Assembly: GCF_900142365.1 (NCBI RefSeq)
Contig: NZ_FRAP01000002.1
Location: 310,001-374,000, forward strand
Origin: Pseudonocardia thermophila
Lineage (GTDB): Bacteria; Actinomycetota; Actinomycetes; Mycobacteriales; Pseudonocardiaceae
DNA length: 64,000 nt
Reading direction: 5' to 3'
Shown here: positions 56,944 to 64,000 of the stretch, in pieces
Position numbering within the stretch: the first letter of the stretch is position 1
Layout of the letters: every line of letters begins with the position of its first letter
Program-made: the position numbers and the translations under genes
Notes under the pieces: generated by a model
Databases searched by the model: none
What the model was told of the DNA's origin: nothing
Seen by the model: only the letters and a program-made list of their open reading frames with translations

Positions 56944-58464
56944 GTGACTTACGACCTCTGGGCGGACGCGGAACGGGCTCTCGCAGCGGGTGACGGGGGT
57001 CGCGCGCGTTATCAGAAGCTGGCGAGCTTCGTTCAGGAGGCGGTGCGCAGCGGTCTGCTCCGCCCTGGTGACCGGCTCCCCACGGTGCGTGAGCTCGCCT
57101 CCCGACTCGGGGTCAGCATCACCACCGTCGTCAGCGCGTACAGCGCTCTGCGGGAGGACGGCGTGGTGCAGGGCGAGGTCGGGCGCGGCACGTTCGTCCG
57201 CGGCGCCGAGCCCGCCGCGCGGTCCGACGCGCCGATCACCCTCGCCGCGTCCGGAGCCCCGGCCACCTGGCGCCGGCGCGCGCTCGCCAACGCCGAGGAC
57301 CGGCTGACCAGGGCGTATCCGCGGGCGGTCGACCTGATGCGCGGCAGTTCGAACTCGGCGTACCTGCCGCTCGGCCCGCTCAAGAAGGCGTGGACCTCGG
57401 TGGCCCGCGAGCTCACGGTCGACGACGTGCAGTACCCGGTCAGCCCCGCTCCGGAGCCGGAGCTGGTCGCGCAGCTGCTGCCCCGGTTCGAGACCGACGG
57501 GATCCCGGTGGAGGAGGGGGATCTGCTCGTCGGCAGCTCGACCATCCAGTTCCTCTCGATCGTCATCGAGCTGCTGCGCCGGGACCGGCCGAACGACTGG
57601 CCGCTCACCGTGGCCGTCGAGGAGCCCGGCTACCAGGCCGGGATGGACGTGCTCGAACGGTTCGGCTGCGGGTTGATCGGCATGGCCATCGACGAGCACG
57701 GCGTGCTGCCCGATCACCTGCGGGCGGCGCTCGACGCGGGCGCCGGGTTGGTGGTGCTCACCCCGCGGGCGGCGAACCCCACGGGCACCACGTGGTCGGC
57801 GGAGCGGCTGGCCGAGATCGCCGACATCGTCGCCAGTCACCCGGACGTGCTGGTGGTCGAGGACGACTACTTCGCGGATGCCGCTGCGAGCACGCCGGGC
57901 TCGCTGCTGGCCGACCAGCGGGTGGCGCACCGGGTCGTGCACGTCCGCGGCTTCGCCAAGGCGATCGCGCCCGACCTGCGCCTCGCTGCGGCCGTGGTGC
58001 GTTCGACGCTGCACTCCTCGCTCGCCCAGGTCCAGTACCTCACCACCGGCTGGACCTCGCGCACGACCCAGCGGGTGCTCGCCAGGGTGTTGGCCGCCGG
58101 TGAGACCGCCGATCTGCTGGAGCGGGCGAAGAAGGTGTTCGCCGAGCGACGCGACGTCGCGGAGGAGCTGCTCGCCGAGGGCCTGCGCGCCGCCGGCGGC
58201 TCCGTGCAGCACGCCCACGACGGGCTCTACACCTGGATCAGTCTGCCGCCGGGCAGCGACGCGAGCATCGTCGCCGAGCTGGTGGCGCAGGAGGGGTTCC
58301 TGGTCGCTCCCGGGGAGCCGTTCTTCATCCGCCCCGGCGCGGGGCGGTTCCTCCGGCTCAACTCGGGCTCGGCGACGGCTGACGAGATCTCCGCGGCCGC
58401 CCGCGCGATCATCCGGGCCGCCACCGGTGCCGACGCGCGCTCGGTGTCGCGGCTGACCCCGTAG
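56944..58464 (+). CDS. MocR-type regulator (GntR helix-turn-helix + aminotransferase-like domain)
   Basis: 506 residues. N-terminal GntR winged helix: VQEAVRSGLLRPGDRLPTVR, ELASRLGVSITTVVSAYSAL, VQGEVGRGTFVRG. From about residue 130 a fold-type-I aminotransferase domain follows, with VAVEEPGYQAGMDVLER, TPRAANPTGTTWSAERL, VVEDDYFADAA and the PLP Lys in VRGFAKAIAPDLRLAAAV. MocR proteins sense PLP with an amine and regulate amine or vitamin B6 metabolism. GTG 56944 is the start; it lies directly after the fused regulator stop. Regulated genes could be the ABC importer downstream. Confidence 0.92.
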   Translation: MTYDLWADAERALAAGDGGRARYQKLASFVQEAVRSGLLRPGDRLPTVRELASRLGVSITTVVSAYSALREDGVVQGEVGRGTFVRGAEPAARSDAPITLAASGAPATWRRRALANAEDRLTRAYPRAVDLMRGSSNSAYLPLGPLKKAWTSVARELTVDDVQYPVSPAPEPELVAQLLPRFETDGIPVEEGDLLVGSSTIQFLSIVIELLRRDRPNDWPLTVAVEEPGYQAGMDVLERFGCGLIGMAIDEHGVLPDHLRAALDAGAGLVVLTPRAANPTGTTWSAERLAEIADIVASHPDVLVVEDDYFADAAASTPGSLLADQRVAHRVVHVRGFAKAIAPDLRLAAAVVRSTLHSSLAQVQYLTTGWTSRTTQRVLARVLAAGETADLLERAKKVFAERRDVAEELLAEGLRAAGGSVQHAHDGLYTWISLPPGSDASIVAELVAQEGFLVAPGEPFFIRPGAGRFLRLNSGSATADEISAAARAIIRAATGADARSVSRLTP

Positions 58465-58550
58465 TAGGACGCCGTCCGATCGGACCCGGCAGCCCGGCCG
58501 AGGTGGCGGGTCGGGTGCGTGCGCGGGCTTCGCCACTGCTGCAGACCTTG

Positions 58551-58579
58551 TTGACGCCGGTACGACCTACGCGTATAAA
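58551..58579 (+). promoter_or_regulatory. near-consensus housekeeping promoter before the NMT1-type importer
   Basis: TTGACG (58551-58556), exactly 17 bp, then TATAAA (58574-58579). Such a close fit to the -35/-10 consensus is striking in this GC-rich DNA. Transcription would begin near 58586, about 100 bp before the binding-protein gene. Confidence 0.75.
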
Positions 58580-58585
58580 GAGGCG

Positions 58586-58620
58586 TCCAGCAATGACAAT
58601 CAAGAATAACAATTGCTGGA
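58586..58620. promoter_or_regulatory. 9-bp inverted repeat overlapping the predicted start of transcription
   Basis: TCCAGCAAT (58586-58594) and ATTGCTGGA (58612-58620) are a perfect inverted repeat with a 17-bp AT-rich spacer. Located right at the expected +1 of the promoter above, it is a probable repressor site; as RNA it could also form a hairpin. Confidence 0.6.
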
Positions 58621-58684
58621 TTGATATCTCACCCCGTGACGCGTGGCCCGGCGGAGCCGTGGTCCTCGAACGACGGAGTTGCCG

Positions 58685-59722
58685 ATGAACCTGCGCAAGC
58701 CCCGACGCCTCACGCGTGCGGTGCTCGTCGCGCTCGGTCTTGCGATGTCGCTGGTTGCGGCGTGCGCCGGGCCGACGGAGCCGGCCGGTGCGACGGGGGA
58801 GGACGAGCTGATCCCGCTCACCCACCAGCTCGGCTGGATCGCGAGCACCCAGTCGATCGGGGAGATCGTCGCCAAGGAGAAGGGGTTCTTCCGGGAGGAG
58901 GGCCTCGACGTCACCATCAACCTCGGTGGGCCCAACATCGACGGCGTGGCGCTCGTCGCCTCCGGGCGCGCCGACGTCGGGCAGGTCTCGTCCAGTCCGT
59001 CCCTGCTCCTCGCCGCCTCCCAGGGGATCCCGGTCCGCGCGATCGCGGTCGGTGGCCAACAGCATCCCTACGGCTACGTGTCGATGCCGGACAACCGGCT
59101 CGACAGCCCGCAGGACCTGCGCGGCCGGAAGATCGGCTCGACCTCGACCGGATTCGTGCTGATCAACGCGCTGCTCGAGGCGAACGGCATCCCGCGTGAG
59201 GAGGTGGAGATCGTGCCGACCGGCACCGAGATCACACCGCTGCTCACGGGACAGGTCGACGCGTTCGGAGCATGGCGCAGCAACGCCGGCTGGCTGCGTC
59301 AGCTGCCCGAGGGCTACGGCTTCATCCCGCTCTGGGAGAACGGTGTGCAGCTCTACCCGCTGCCGTACTACGCCACCGAGAAGACGATCGAGGAGAAGCC
59401 GGAGCTGCTGGCCAAGTTCGTGCGCGGGCTCGCCCGGGGCTGGAAGTACGCCCACGAGCACCCGGAGGAGGCGGTGGACATCCTCGTCACCGCCTACCCG
59501 AACCTGAAGCGCGAGGACGAGGCCGAGGGGCTCGCCGCGCTCATGCCGTACGTCTTCACCGGCGCCACGGAGAAGGGCGGCTGGGGCGTGATGAGCGACG
59601 AGGTGTGGCAGCGCCAGCTCGACCTGCTCGCGAAGGTCGGCGCGTTCGGCAACGACGACCCGCCGTCCATCGACCAGGTGCGCGACAACTCCGTCCTCGA
59701 GGCCACCCGGGACGTGCGGTGA
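58685..59722 (+). CDS. ABC transporter substrate-binding lipoprotein (NMT1/taurine type)
   Basis: 345 residues. Signal peptide with lipobox SLVAAC (Cys near residue 27). The mature protein is NMT1/THI5-like: [80 protein letters not shown] and [17 protein letters not shown]. Family members bind sulfonates, nitrate, pyrimidine precursors or aromatic acids; the ligand here is not clear. First gene of a three-gene importer operon. Confidence 0.92.
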   Translation: MNLRKPRRLTRAVLVALGLAMSLVAACAGPTEPAGATGEDELIPLTHQLGWIASTQSIGEIVAKEKGFFREEGLDVTINLGGPNIDGVALVASGRADVGQVSSSPSLLLAASQGIPVRAIAVGGQQHPYGYVSMPDNRLDSPQDLRGRKIGSTSTGFVLINALLEANGIPREEVEIVPTGTEITPLLTGQVDAFGAWRSNAGWLRQLPEGYGFIPLWENGVQLYPLPYYATEKTIEEKPELLAKFVRGLARGWKYAHEHPEEAVDILVTAYPNLKREDEAEGLAALMPYVFTGATEKGGWGVMSDEVWQRQLDLLAKVGAFGNDDPPSIDQVRDNSVLEATRDVR

Positions 59723-60513
59723 CCCAGCTGGAGCACAGCGAGGTGGCCACCGACCCCGGGACGCGCCCGGCCCTGTCGCTCTCCGGAGTCACGGTGGAGT
59801 TCGAGTCCGACCGCGGCACCGTCTGCGCCTTCCGCGACGTCGACCTCACCCTGCGCGACGGCGGCTTCCTGTCGATCCTCGGGCCATCGGGGTGCGGTAA
59901 GTCGACGCTGCTGCGCGTCATCGCCGATCTCGTGCAGCCGACCGCGGGCACGGTCTCGGTGCTGGGCTCGTCGCCGGGCGCGGCCCGCACCGCCCGCGCC
60001 ATCGGCTTCGTCTTCCAGGATGCGAGCCTGCTGCCGTGGCGCACCGCCCTGCAGAACGTCGCGCTGCCGCTGGAGATCCGCGGGGCACCGAGGGGCGGGC
60101 GCACACCCGCGGAGCTGCTCGAGCTCGTCGGCCTCGCCGGTCGGGAGAACGCGTTCCCGCACGAGCTGTCCGGTGGCATGCGCCAGCGGGTCGCGATCGC
60201 CCGCGCGCTGGTCACGGGCCCGCGGCTGCTGCTCATGGACGAGCCGTTCGGGGCGCTCGACGAGATCACTCGGGAGCGGCTCAACCAGGAGCTGCTGCGC
60301 ATCTGGCAGGACACCGGGACGTCCGTCGTCTTCGTGACGCACAGTGTCCCGGAGGCTGTCTACCTCTCCGAACAGGTGCTCGTCCTGCACGCCGGCCCCC
60401 GCGGGGTCCGGGCGCTGCGGGACATCCCACTCGGCTACCCACGTGATCCCGCGATCCGCGACTCGCCCGAGTTCGTGGCCGTCGCGGCCGAGCTGCGCGC
60501 GATGCTGGGGTGA
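59719..60513 (+). CDS. ABC transporter ATP-binding protein (SsuB/TauB type)
   Basis: 264 residues. Walker [16 protein letters not shown]-loop [20 protein letters not shown], signature [14 protein letters not shown], Walker [18 protein letters not shown] and His in [13 protein letters not shown]. All match the nitrate/sulfonate importer ATPases. GTG 59719 overlaps the binding-protein stop by GTGA. It powers the permease encoded next. Confidence 0.95.
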   Translation: MTQLEHSEVATDPGTRPALSLSGVTVEFESDRGTVCAFRDVDLTLRDGGFLSILGPSGCGKSTLLRVIADLVQPTAGTVSVLGSSPGAARTARAIGFVFQDASLLPWRTALQNVALPLEIRGAPRGGRTPAELLELVGLAGRENAFPHELSGGMRQRVAIARALVTGPRLLLMDEPFGALDEITRERLNQELLRIWQDTGTSVVFVTHSVPEAVYLSEQVLVLHAGPRGVRALRDIPLGYPRDPAIRDSPEFVAVAAELRAMLG

Positions 60514-60524
60514 TCGAGGTGGCC

Positions 60525-61340
60525 ATGACGACCGAGCGTCCACCGGAGCGCACCCGGCCGAAGCGGAAGCGGACCGGGATGCGGAAGTGGCTCGACCCGC
60601 TGATCGTCGTCGCGCTCCTGCTCGGGCTGTGGGAGTTCGCGAGCGTCCGGTTCGGGATACCGGAGTACGTCGCACCGCGGCCGTCGGTGATCGCCGAGTG
60701 CCTGGCCGAGGAGTCGGGGGTCCTGCTGCGCAACCTGGTGCCGACCGCGCAGGCGAGCCTGCTGGGCTTCGCCATCGGCAACGGGTCGGCCATCCTGCTG
60801 GCGATCGGGTTCGTCCACAGCAAACGCCTGGAACGCTCCGTGTACCCGCTCGCGGTGATGTCCAAGACGATCCCGACGGTGGCGATCTCCCCGCTGCTGG
60901 TCATGATCTTCGGCTCGGGGCTCACCCCGAAGGTGCTGATCGCGGCACTGATCTGCTTCTTCCCGACGCTGGTCAACATGCTGAAGGGGTTCGAGTCGGT
61001 CACGGCGAACGAGGTCGAGCTGTTCCGCATCATGTCGGCGTCGCGGCGCGAGGTGTTCCTCAAGCTGAGGCTGTACAAGTCGCTGCCCTACCTGTTCGCC
61101 GCGCTGCGGATCGCGACCACGAACGCGGTGATCGGCGCGATCGTCGCGGAGTGGATCGGGTCGGCCGACGGCATCGGTGCCCTGATCGTGCAGGCCTCGT
61201 TCAACTTCGATGCGCCGCTGCTGTACGCCTCGATGCTCGTGGCGGGCGGCTACGCGCTGCTGTTCTTCGGTGCGGTCGGGGTGGTCGAGCGGATCGTCCT
61301 GCGGTGGAAGCCGATGGGGGCGGTCGCCGTCGCGGCCTGA
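60525..61340 (+). CDS. ABC transporter permease (SsuC/TauC type)
   Basis: 271 residues with six predicted transmembrane helices. The EAA loop is VELFRIMSASRREVFLKLRL, followed by SLPYLFAALRIATTNAVIGA, both typical of this importer class. ATG 60525 is preceded by GAGG at good spacing; GTG 60510, overlapping the ATPase stop, is an alternative start adding five residues. Ends 25 bp before a strong terminator hairpin, closing the operon. Confidence 0.94.
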   Translation: MTTERPPERTRPKRKRTGMRKWLDPLIVVALLLGLWEFASVRFGIPEYVAPRPSVIAECLAEESGVLLRNLVPTAQASLLGFAIGNGSAILLAIGFVHSKRLERSVYPLAVMSKTIPTVAISPLLVMIFGSGLTPKVLIAALICFFPTLVNMLKGFESVTANEVELFRIMSASRREVFLKLRLYKSLPYLFAALRIATTNAVIGAIVAEWIGSADGIGALIVQASFNFDAPLLYASMLVAGGYALLFFGAVGVVERIVLRWKPMGAVAVAA

Positions 61341-61365
61341 GCCGGTCCGCACCGTAGTCGCACCT

Positions 61366-61401
61366 GACGAGCGCGGTCCCGTTCGCGGGGCCGCGCTCGT
61401 C
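61366..61401 (+). terminator. strong stem-loop terminator after the importer operon
   Basis: Two 16-nt arms (61366-61381 and 61386-61401) pair along their full length with one T-G wobble, closed by a TTCG tetraloop. The stem is almost all GC. No T-tract follows, as is usual in actinobacteria. Confidence 0.85.
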
Positions 61402-61493
61402 TCGTGCGCTCCGCCGGGCGAATTGTTCTGGTCATTGTTCTGCACTGACTCGTGTGCAGCAATTCGTGCGTGGATATGTACCGCTTGTGTGGG

Positions 61494-61522
61494 TTGACTG
61501 TACCGGATCAATCACGTAGAAA
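61494..61522 (+). promoter_or_regulatory. candidate promoter before the sugar-type importer
   Basis: TTGACT (61494-61499), 17 bp, then TAGAAA (61517-61522), in a relatively AT-rich gap, 68 bp before the binding-protein gene. An inverted repeat CGAATTG (61419-61425) / CAATTCG (61460-61466) lies just upstream. No gene is seen between 61402 and 61589. Confidence 0.6.
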
Positions 61523-61589
61523 CCACACAGCGCGCAACAATGACAAGTACAAGAAGAACAATCGGTCACCGTGGGCGAAGGGGAACGGC

Positions 61590-62633
61590 ATGAGCAGGTC
61601 GGTCAGGGCCCTACTGGCGGTCGCAGCAGCGGCCGCGATGCTCGGCACCGCCGCCGGGTGCGGCGGACCCGCCGACGCGGGCGGCGCGGACGACGGCCGC
61701 AAGCGCGTGGCCTACTCGTCGACGTCGATCAGCGACCAGTACCGCGTCACGTTCGTCCGCCTCCTGAACGAGGCCGCGGCGGCGCGGAACTTCGAGATGC
61801 TGCCGCTCACCGACGCCAACAACGACCCCGCGAAGCAGATCACCGACGTCACGACGCTGCTCGGCCAGGGCGTGGACGGGATCTTCATCGTGGTGCTCGA
61901 CAGCAAGGCGATCAAGCCGGCGCTCGACCGCGCCGAGGCGGCCGGGGTACCGGTCGTCGCCGTCGACCAGGGGCCCACCGCCGGCAAGGTGGCGATCACC
62001 GTGCGCGGCGACTCGGTGCTGGAGGGCCGGCAGGGCTGCGAGGCGCTCGGCGAGGCGATGGGCGGCAAGGGCAAGGTCCTCGAGCTGCAGGGTGACCTCG
62101 CCGGCGCGATCGGGGTGCAGCGCAGCAAGGGCTTCAACGACTGCATGGCCGAGGAGTACCCGGACATCACCGTGGTCTCGCGGCCGACGCAGTGGGCGCA
62201 GGAGAAGGCCACCACGGCCACGCAGACCGTGCTGAGCACCGATCCCGACGTCAACGGGATCTTCCTGGCCAGCGACTCGGCGATGCTGCCGGGCGTGATC
62301 GAGGTGCTCAGCCGGCTCGGCCGACTGGTGCCCGCCGGACAGGAGGGGCACGTCCCGATCGTCAGCATCGACGGCTCCCCGTTCGGTCTGGAGCAGGTCC
62401 GCGCCGGCTACGTCGACGCGGTCATGGCCGCCCGGCTCGGGGACTACGCGACGCTCTCCGCCGAGTACCTGGAGCGGGCCATGAACGGCGAGACCTTCGA
62501 CCTCGGCCCGACGGACCACAACTCGACGATCGTGCAGGACGGGGAGAACATCGCCGACATCCTCGTCGCCACCCCGGTCACCAAGGCGAACGTCGACGAC
62601 CCCACCCTGTGGGGCAACCAGGCCAAGGGCTGA
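61590..62633 (+). CDS. sugar-type ABC transporter substrate-binding lipoprotein
   Basis: 347 residues. Signal peptide with lipobox GTAAGC (Cys near residue 24). The mature part is of the ribose/galactose-binding type: VAYSSTSISDQYRVTFVRLL, TDVTTLLGQGVDGIFIVVLD, AAGVPVVAVDQGPTAGKVAI, GVQRSKGFNDCMAEEYPDI and NGIFLASDSAMLPGVIEVLS. The ligand could be a sugar, polyol, or autoinducer-like compound. ATG 61590 is preceded by GGGGAACGG. Four bp separate it from the ATPase gene, so they are co-transcribed. Confidence 0.92.
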   Translation: MSRSVRALLAVAAAAAMLGTAAGCGGPADAGGADDGRKRVAYSSTSISDQYRVTFVRLLNEAAAARNFEMLPLTDANNDPAKQITDVTTLLGQGVDGIFIVVLDSKAIKPALDRAEAAGVPVVAVDQGPTAGKVAITVRGDSVLEGRQGCEALGEAMGGKGKVLELQGDLAGAIGVQRSKGFNDCMAEEYPDITVVSRPTQWAQEKATTATQTVLSTDPDVNGIFLASDSAMLPGVIEVLSRLGRLVPAGQEGHVPIVSIDGSPFGLEQVRAGYVDAVMAARLGDYATLSAEYLERAMNGETFDLGPTDHNSTIVQDGENIADILVATPVTKANVDDPTLWGNQAKG

Positions 62634-62637
62634 CCCG

Positions 62638-64000
62638 ATGAGCCCGACGGACCCTCCGGCCATCGAGGTCGACCGCGTCAGCAAGTGGTTCGGCCCCACC
62701 CGCGCCCTCGACGACGTGTCGTTCGCCGTGGCGAAGGGGCAGTCCCGTGCCCTGCTCGGCCGCAACGGCGCCGGCAAGTCGACCCTCGTCTCGCTGATCA
62801 CCGGCATCGCCCGGCCCGACACCGGCGAGCTGCGGATCGTCGGGGAACCGCTGCACGGGCAGGACGACCGCATCGGCTGCGTCTACCAGCGCTCCAGCCT
62901 CATCCCGGCGTTCACCGCCGCGGAGAACGTGCTGATCAAGCACTACCCGCGCCGGCGCGGGGGCCTGATCCACTGGCGGGAGCTGCGGGAGCGGGCCCGG
63001 GGCCTGCTCGACGAATGGACGATCGGTGATCTCGCCGACGAGCCGGTGGAGCGCCTACAGCCGATGCACAAGAAGATCGTCGAGATCTGCCGGGCGCTCG
63101 TCTCGGACCCCGAGGTCCTCATCCTCGACGAGCCGACCGCGGGGCTGGACAAGAGCGACACCGCCCGGCTCTTCGCCCTCCTGGAGCGCCTCCGCGAGCG
63201 CGGCACGACGGTGCTCTACATCTCCCACCACCTGGAGGACGTCTTCCGCGTCTGCGACTCCGTCACGGTGCTGCGCGACGCGCGGCACGTCCTCACCGCC
63301 GGGATCGGCGACGTCACGATGGCGCAGCTGGTCGAGGCGATCGTGGGGGAACAACCGCCGTCGGCCGTGACCCGGCCGCCGCGCGCGTCCGAGGCACCGG
63401 TCGTGCTGTCCGTGCGCGACGTGCGGGTCGACGACCGGGTCGGCCCGGTCGACCTCGAGCTGCGTGCCGGGGAGTGCATCGGCATCGCCGGCCTGGAGGG
63501 GTGCGGGAAGGCGACGCTCGCTCGGGCGCTCGTCGGGCTGGAACCGCGCAGCGGGGAGGTCGTCGTCGACGGCCGCGAGGTCGAACCGGGAGACGTCCCG
63601 GAGGCGCTGCGCGCGGGGATCGGCTACGTCCCCGAGGACCGGCACGTCGACGGGATGGTGTCGGTGCTGGACGTGAGCGAGAACTCCACGATGGCGCTCG
63701 CGCCGCGCATCGGCCGGCGCCCGCTCGGGTTCCTGCCGCGGCTCTCCCGGCGCGCCGATCTCGATCGCGCGTACGCCGAGCTGGCGCGGCAGTGGCGCAT
63801 CGTCGCTTCCTCGCCGCGTCAGCTGATCTCCGAGCTGAGCGGTGGGAACCAGCAGAAGTGCGTGATGGCGCGCGCCTTCGCCACCGATCCGCGGCTGCTC
63901 GTGCTGGTCAACCCGACGGCCGGGGTCGACGTGTCGGCGAAGGCTTCGATCCTGGCGTCGCTGTCGAGTGCCCTCGACCGCGGCGCGGGCGTCCTCGTGT
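62638..64000 (+). CDS. sugar ABC transporter ATP-binding protein, RbsA/MglA type (cut by window edge)
   Basis: The frame from ATG 62638 stays open to the window end (454 codons seen of about 500). It has two ATPase halves. Half 1: Walker A LLGRNGAGKSTLVSLI, Walker B VLILDEPTAGLDKSD, but its signature region reads LQPMHKKIVEICRAL. Half 2: GLEGCGKATLARALVG as Walker A, intact signature LSGGNQQKCVMARAF, but Walker B is LLVLVNPTAGVD, lacking both the Walker B Asp and the catalytic Glu. So one composite ATP site keeps all residues and the other is degenerate. The permease gene is expected beyond the edge. Confidence 0.92.
   Translation, partial: MSPTDPPAIEVDRVSKWFGPTRALDDVSFAVAKGQSRALLGRNGAGKSTLVSLITGIARPDTGELRIVGEPLHGQDDRIGCVYQRSSLIPAFTAAENVLIKHYPRRRGGLIHWRELRERARGLLDEWTIGDLADEPVERLQPMHKKIVEICRALVSDPEVLILDEPTAGLDKSDTARLFALLERLRERGTTVLYISHHLEDVFRVCDSVTVLRDARHVLTAGIGDVTMAQLVEAIVGEQPPSAVTRPPRASEAPVVLSVRDVRVDDRVGPVDLELRAGECIGIAGLEGCGKATLARALVGLEPRSGEVVVDGREVEPGDVPEALRAGIGYVPEDRHVDGMVSVLDVSENSTMALAPRIGRRPLGFLPRLSRRADLDRAYAELARQWRIVASSPRQLISELSGGNQQKCVMARAFATDPRLLVLVNPTAGVDVSAKASILASLSSALDRGAGVLV

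Noticed and set aside
58476-58487. GTCCGATCGGAC palindrome after the MocR gene
   Set aside because: A short 12-bp palindrome without loop or A/T features; expected by chance at this GC content.

Overview
The window is very GC-rich DNA with many GTG starts, tightly overlapping genes, DUF1707, DUF222/13E12-type and BTAD proteins, and actinobacterial regulator types. It looks like chromosome of an actinomycete of the Pseudonocardiales (Pseudonocardia-like). That placement is inferred from gene style only. I saw no tRNA, rRNA, CRISPR array or intact insertion sequence.

Layout. 1-3.8 kb: the edge of an ECF sigma factor gene, an alpha/beta hydrolase, a decayed second sigma factor with remains of a partner gene, a DUF1707 membrane protein and a frameshifted HPP-family gene. 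3.9-13.6 kb: a cobalamin locus (cobO, cobB, riboswitch, cobI, a fused bluB-cobT, a broken cobM, cobK, then cbiD and a cobJ tail on the other strand, a histidine phosphatase, a second riboswitch and a cobA/siroheme-synthase fusion). Two corrin-ring methyltransferase genes are visibly broken while their neighbours are intact. 13.7-15.7 kb: decayed DNA (MerR pseudogene, DUF222 remnant with an SOS-like box, 21-bp tandem repeats). 15.7-22.4 kb: a polyamine-type ABC transporter with both permeases fused, an IclR regulator, an SDR and a methyltransferase. 22.5-32.2 kb: a small kinase-like protein, a large BTAD/ATPase regulator, an RraA-like protein, a Cds1-like enzyme, an amidohydrolase, a CoA transferase and an enoyl-CoA hydratase-like protein.

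32.2-38 kb: a three-gene cell-envelope operon on the minus strand (single-pass membrane protein, a natural SEDS-penicillin-binding-protein fusion, an MreB-like actin). Upstream of it lies an orphan heat-shock promoter with a CIRCE operator and what looks like the first codons of a lost groEL. 38-48.6 kb: a catabolic island with a flavoprotein, a second DUF222 remnant, an FAD monooxygenase, two alpha/beta hydrolases, a sodium:solute symporter with its small partner, a ring-cleavage-type dioxygenase, an FAH-family hydrolase, a CMD-family protein and an IclR regulator. Copies of a CAGCAGA-core motif sit before the divergent operons and before the iclR gene, which suggests one regulon.

48.6-58.5 kb: a minus-strand operon for a three-subunit molybdenum hydroxylase (CO/xanthine dehydrogenase family) with an SDR and a cyclase. 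It is divergent from a one-polypeptide regulator that joins a complete LacI-type protein to a GAF-PucR-type protein, followed by a MocR regulator. 58.5-64 kb: an NMT1/taurine-type ABC importer behind a near-consensus promoter with an operator-like repeat, a strong terminator, then a sugar-type ABC importer whose ATPase runs off the window.

The most unusual items are the LacI-GAF-PucR fusion, the SEDS-PBP fusion with its orphan CIRCE promoter, the selectively broken cobalamin locus, and the IclR motif set.
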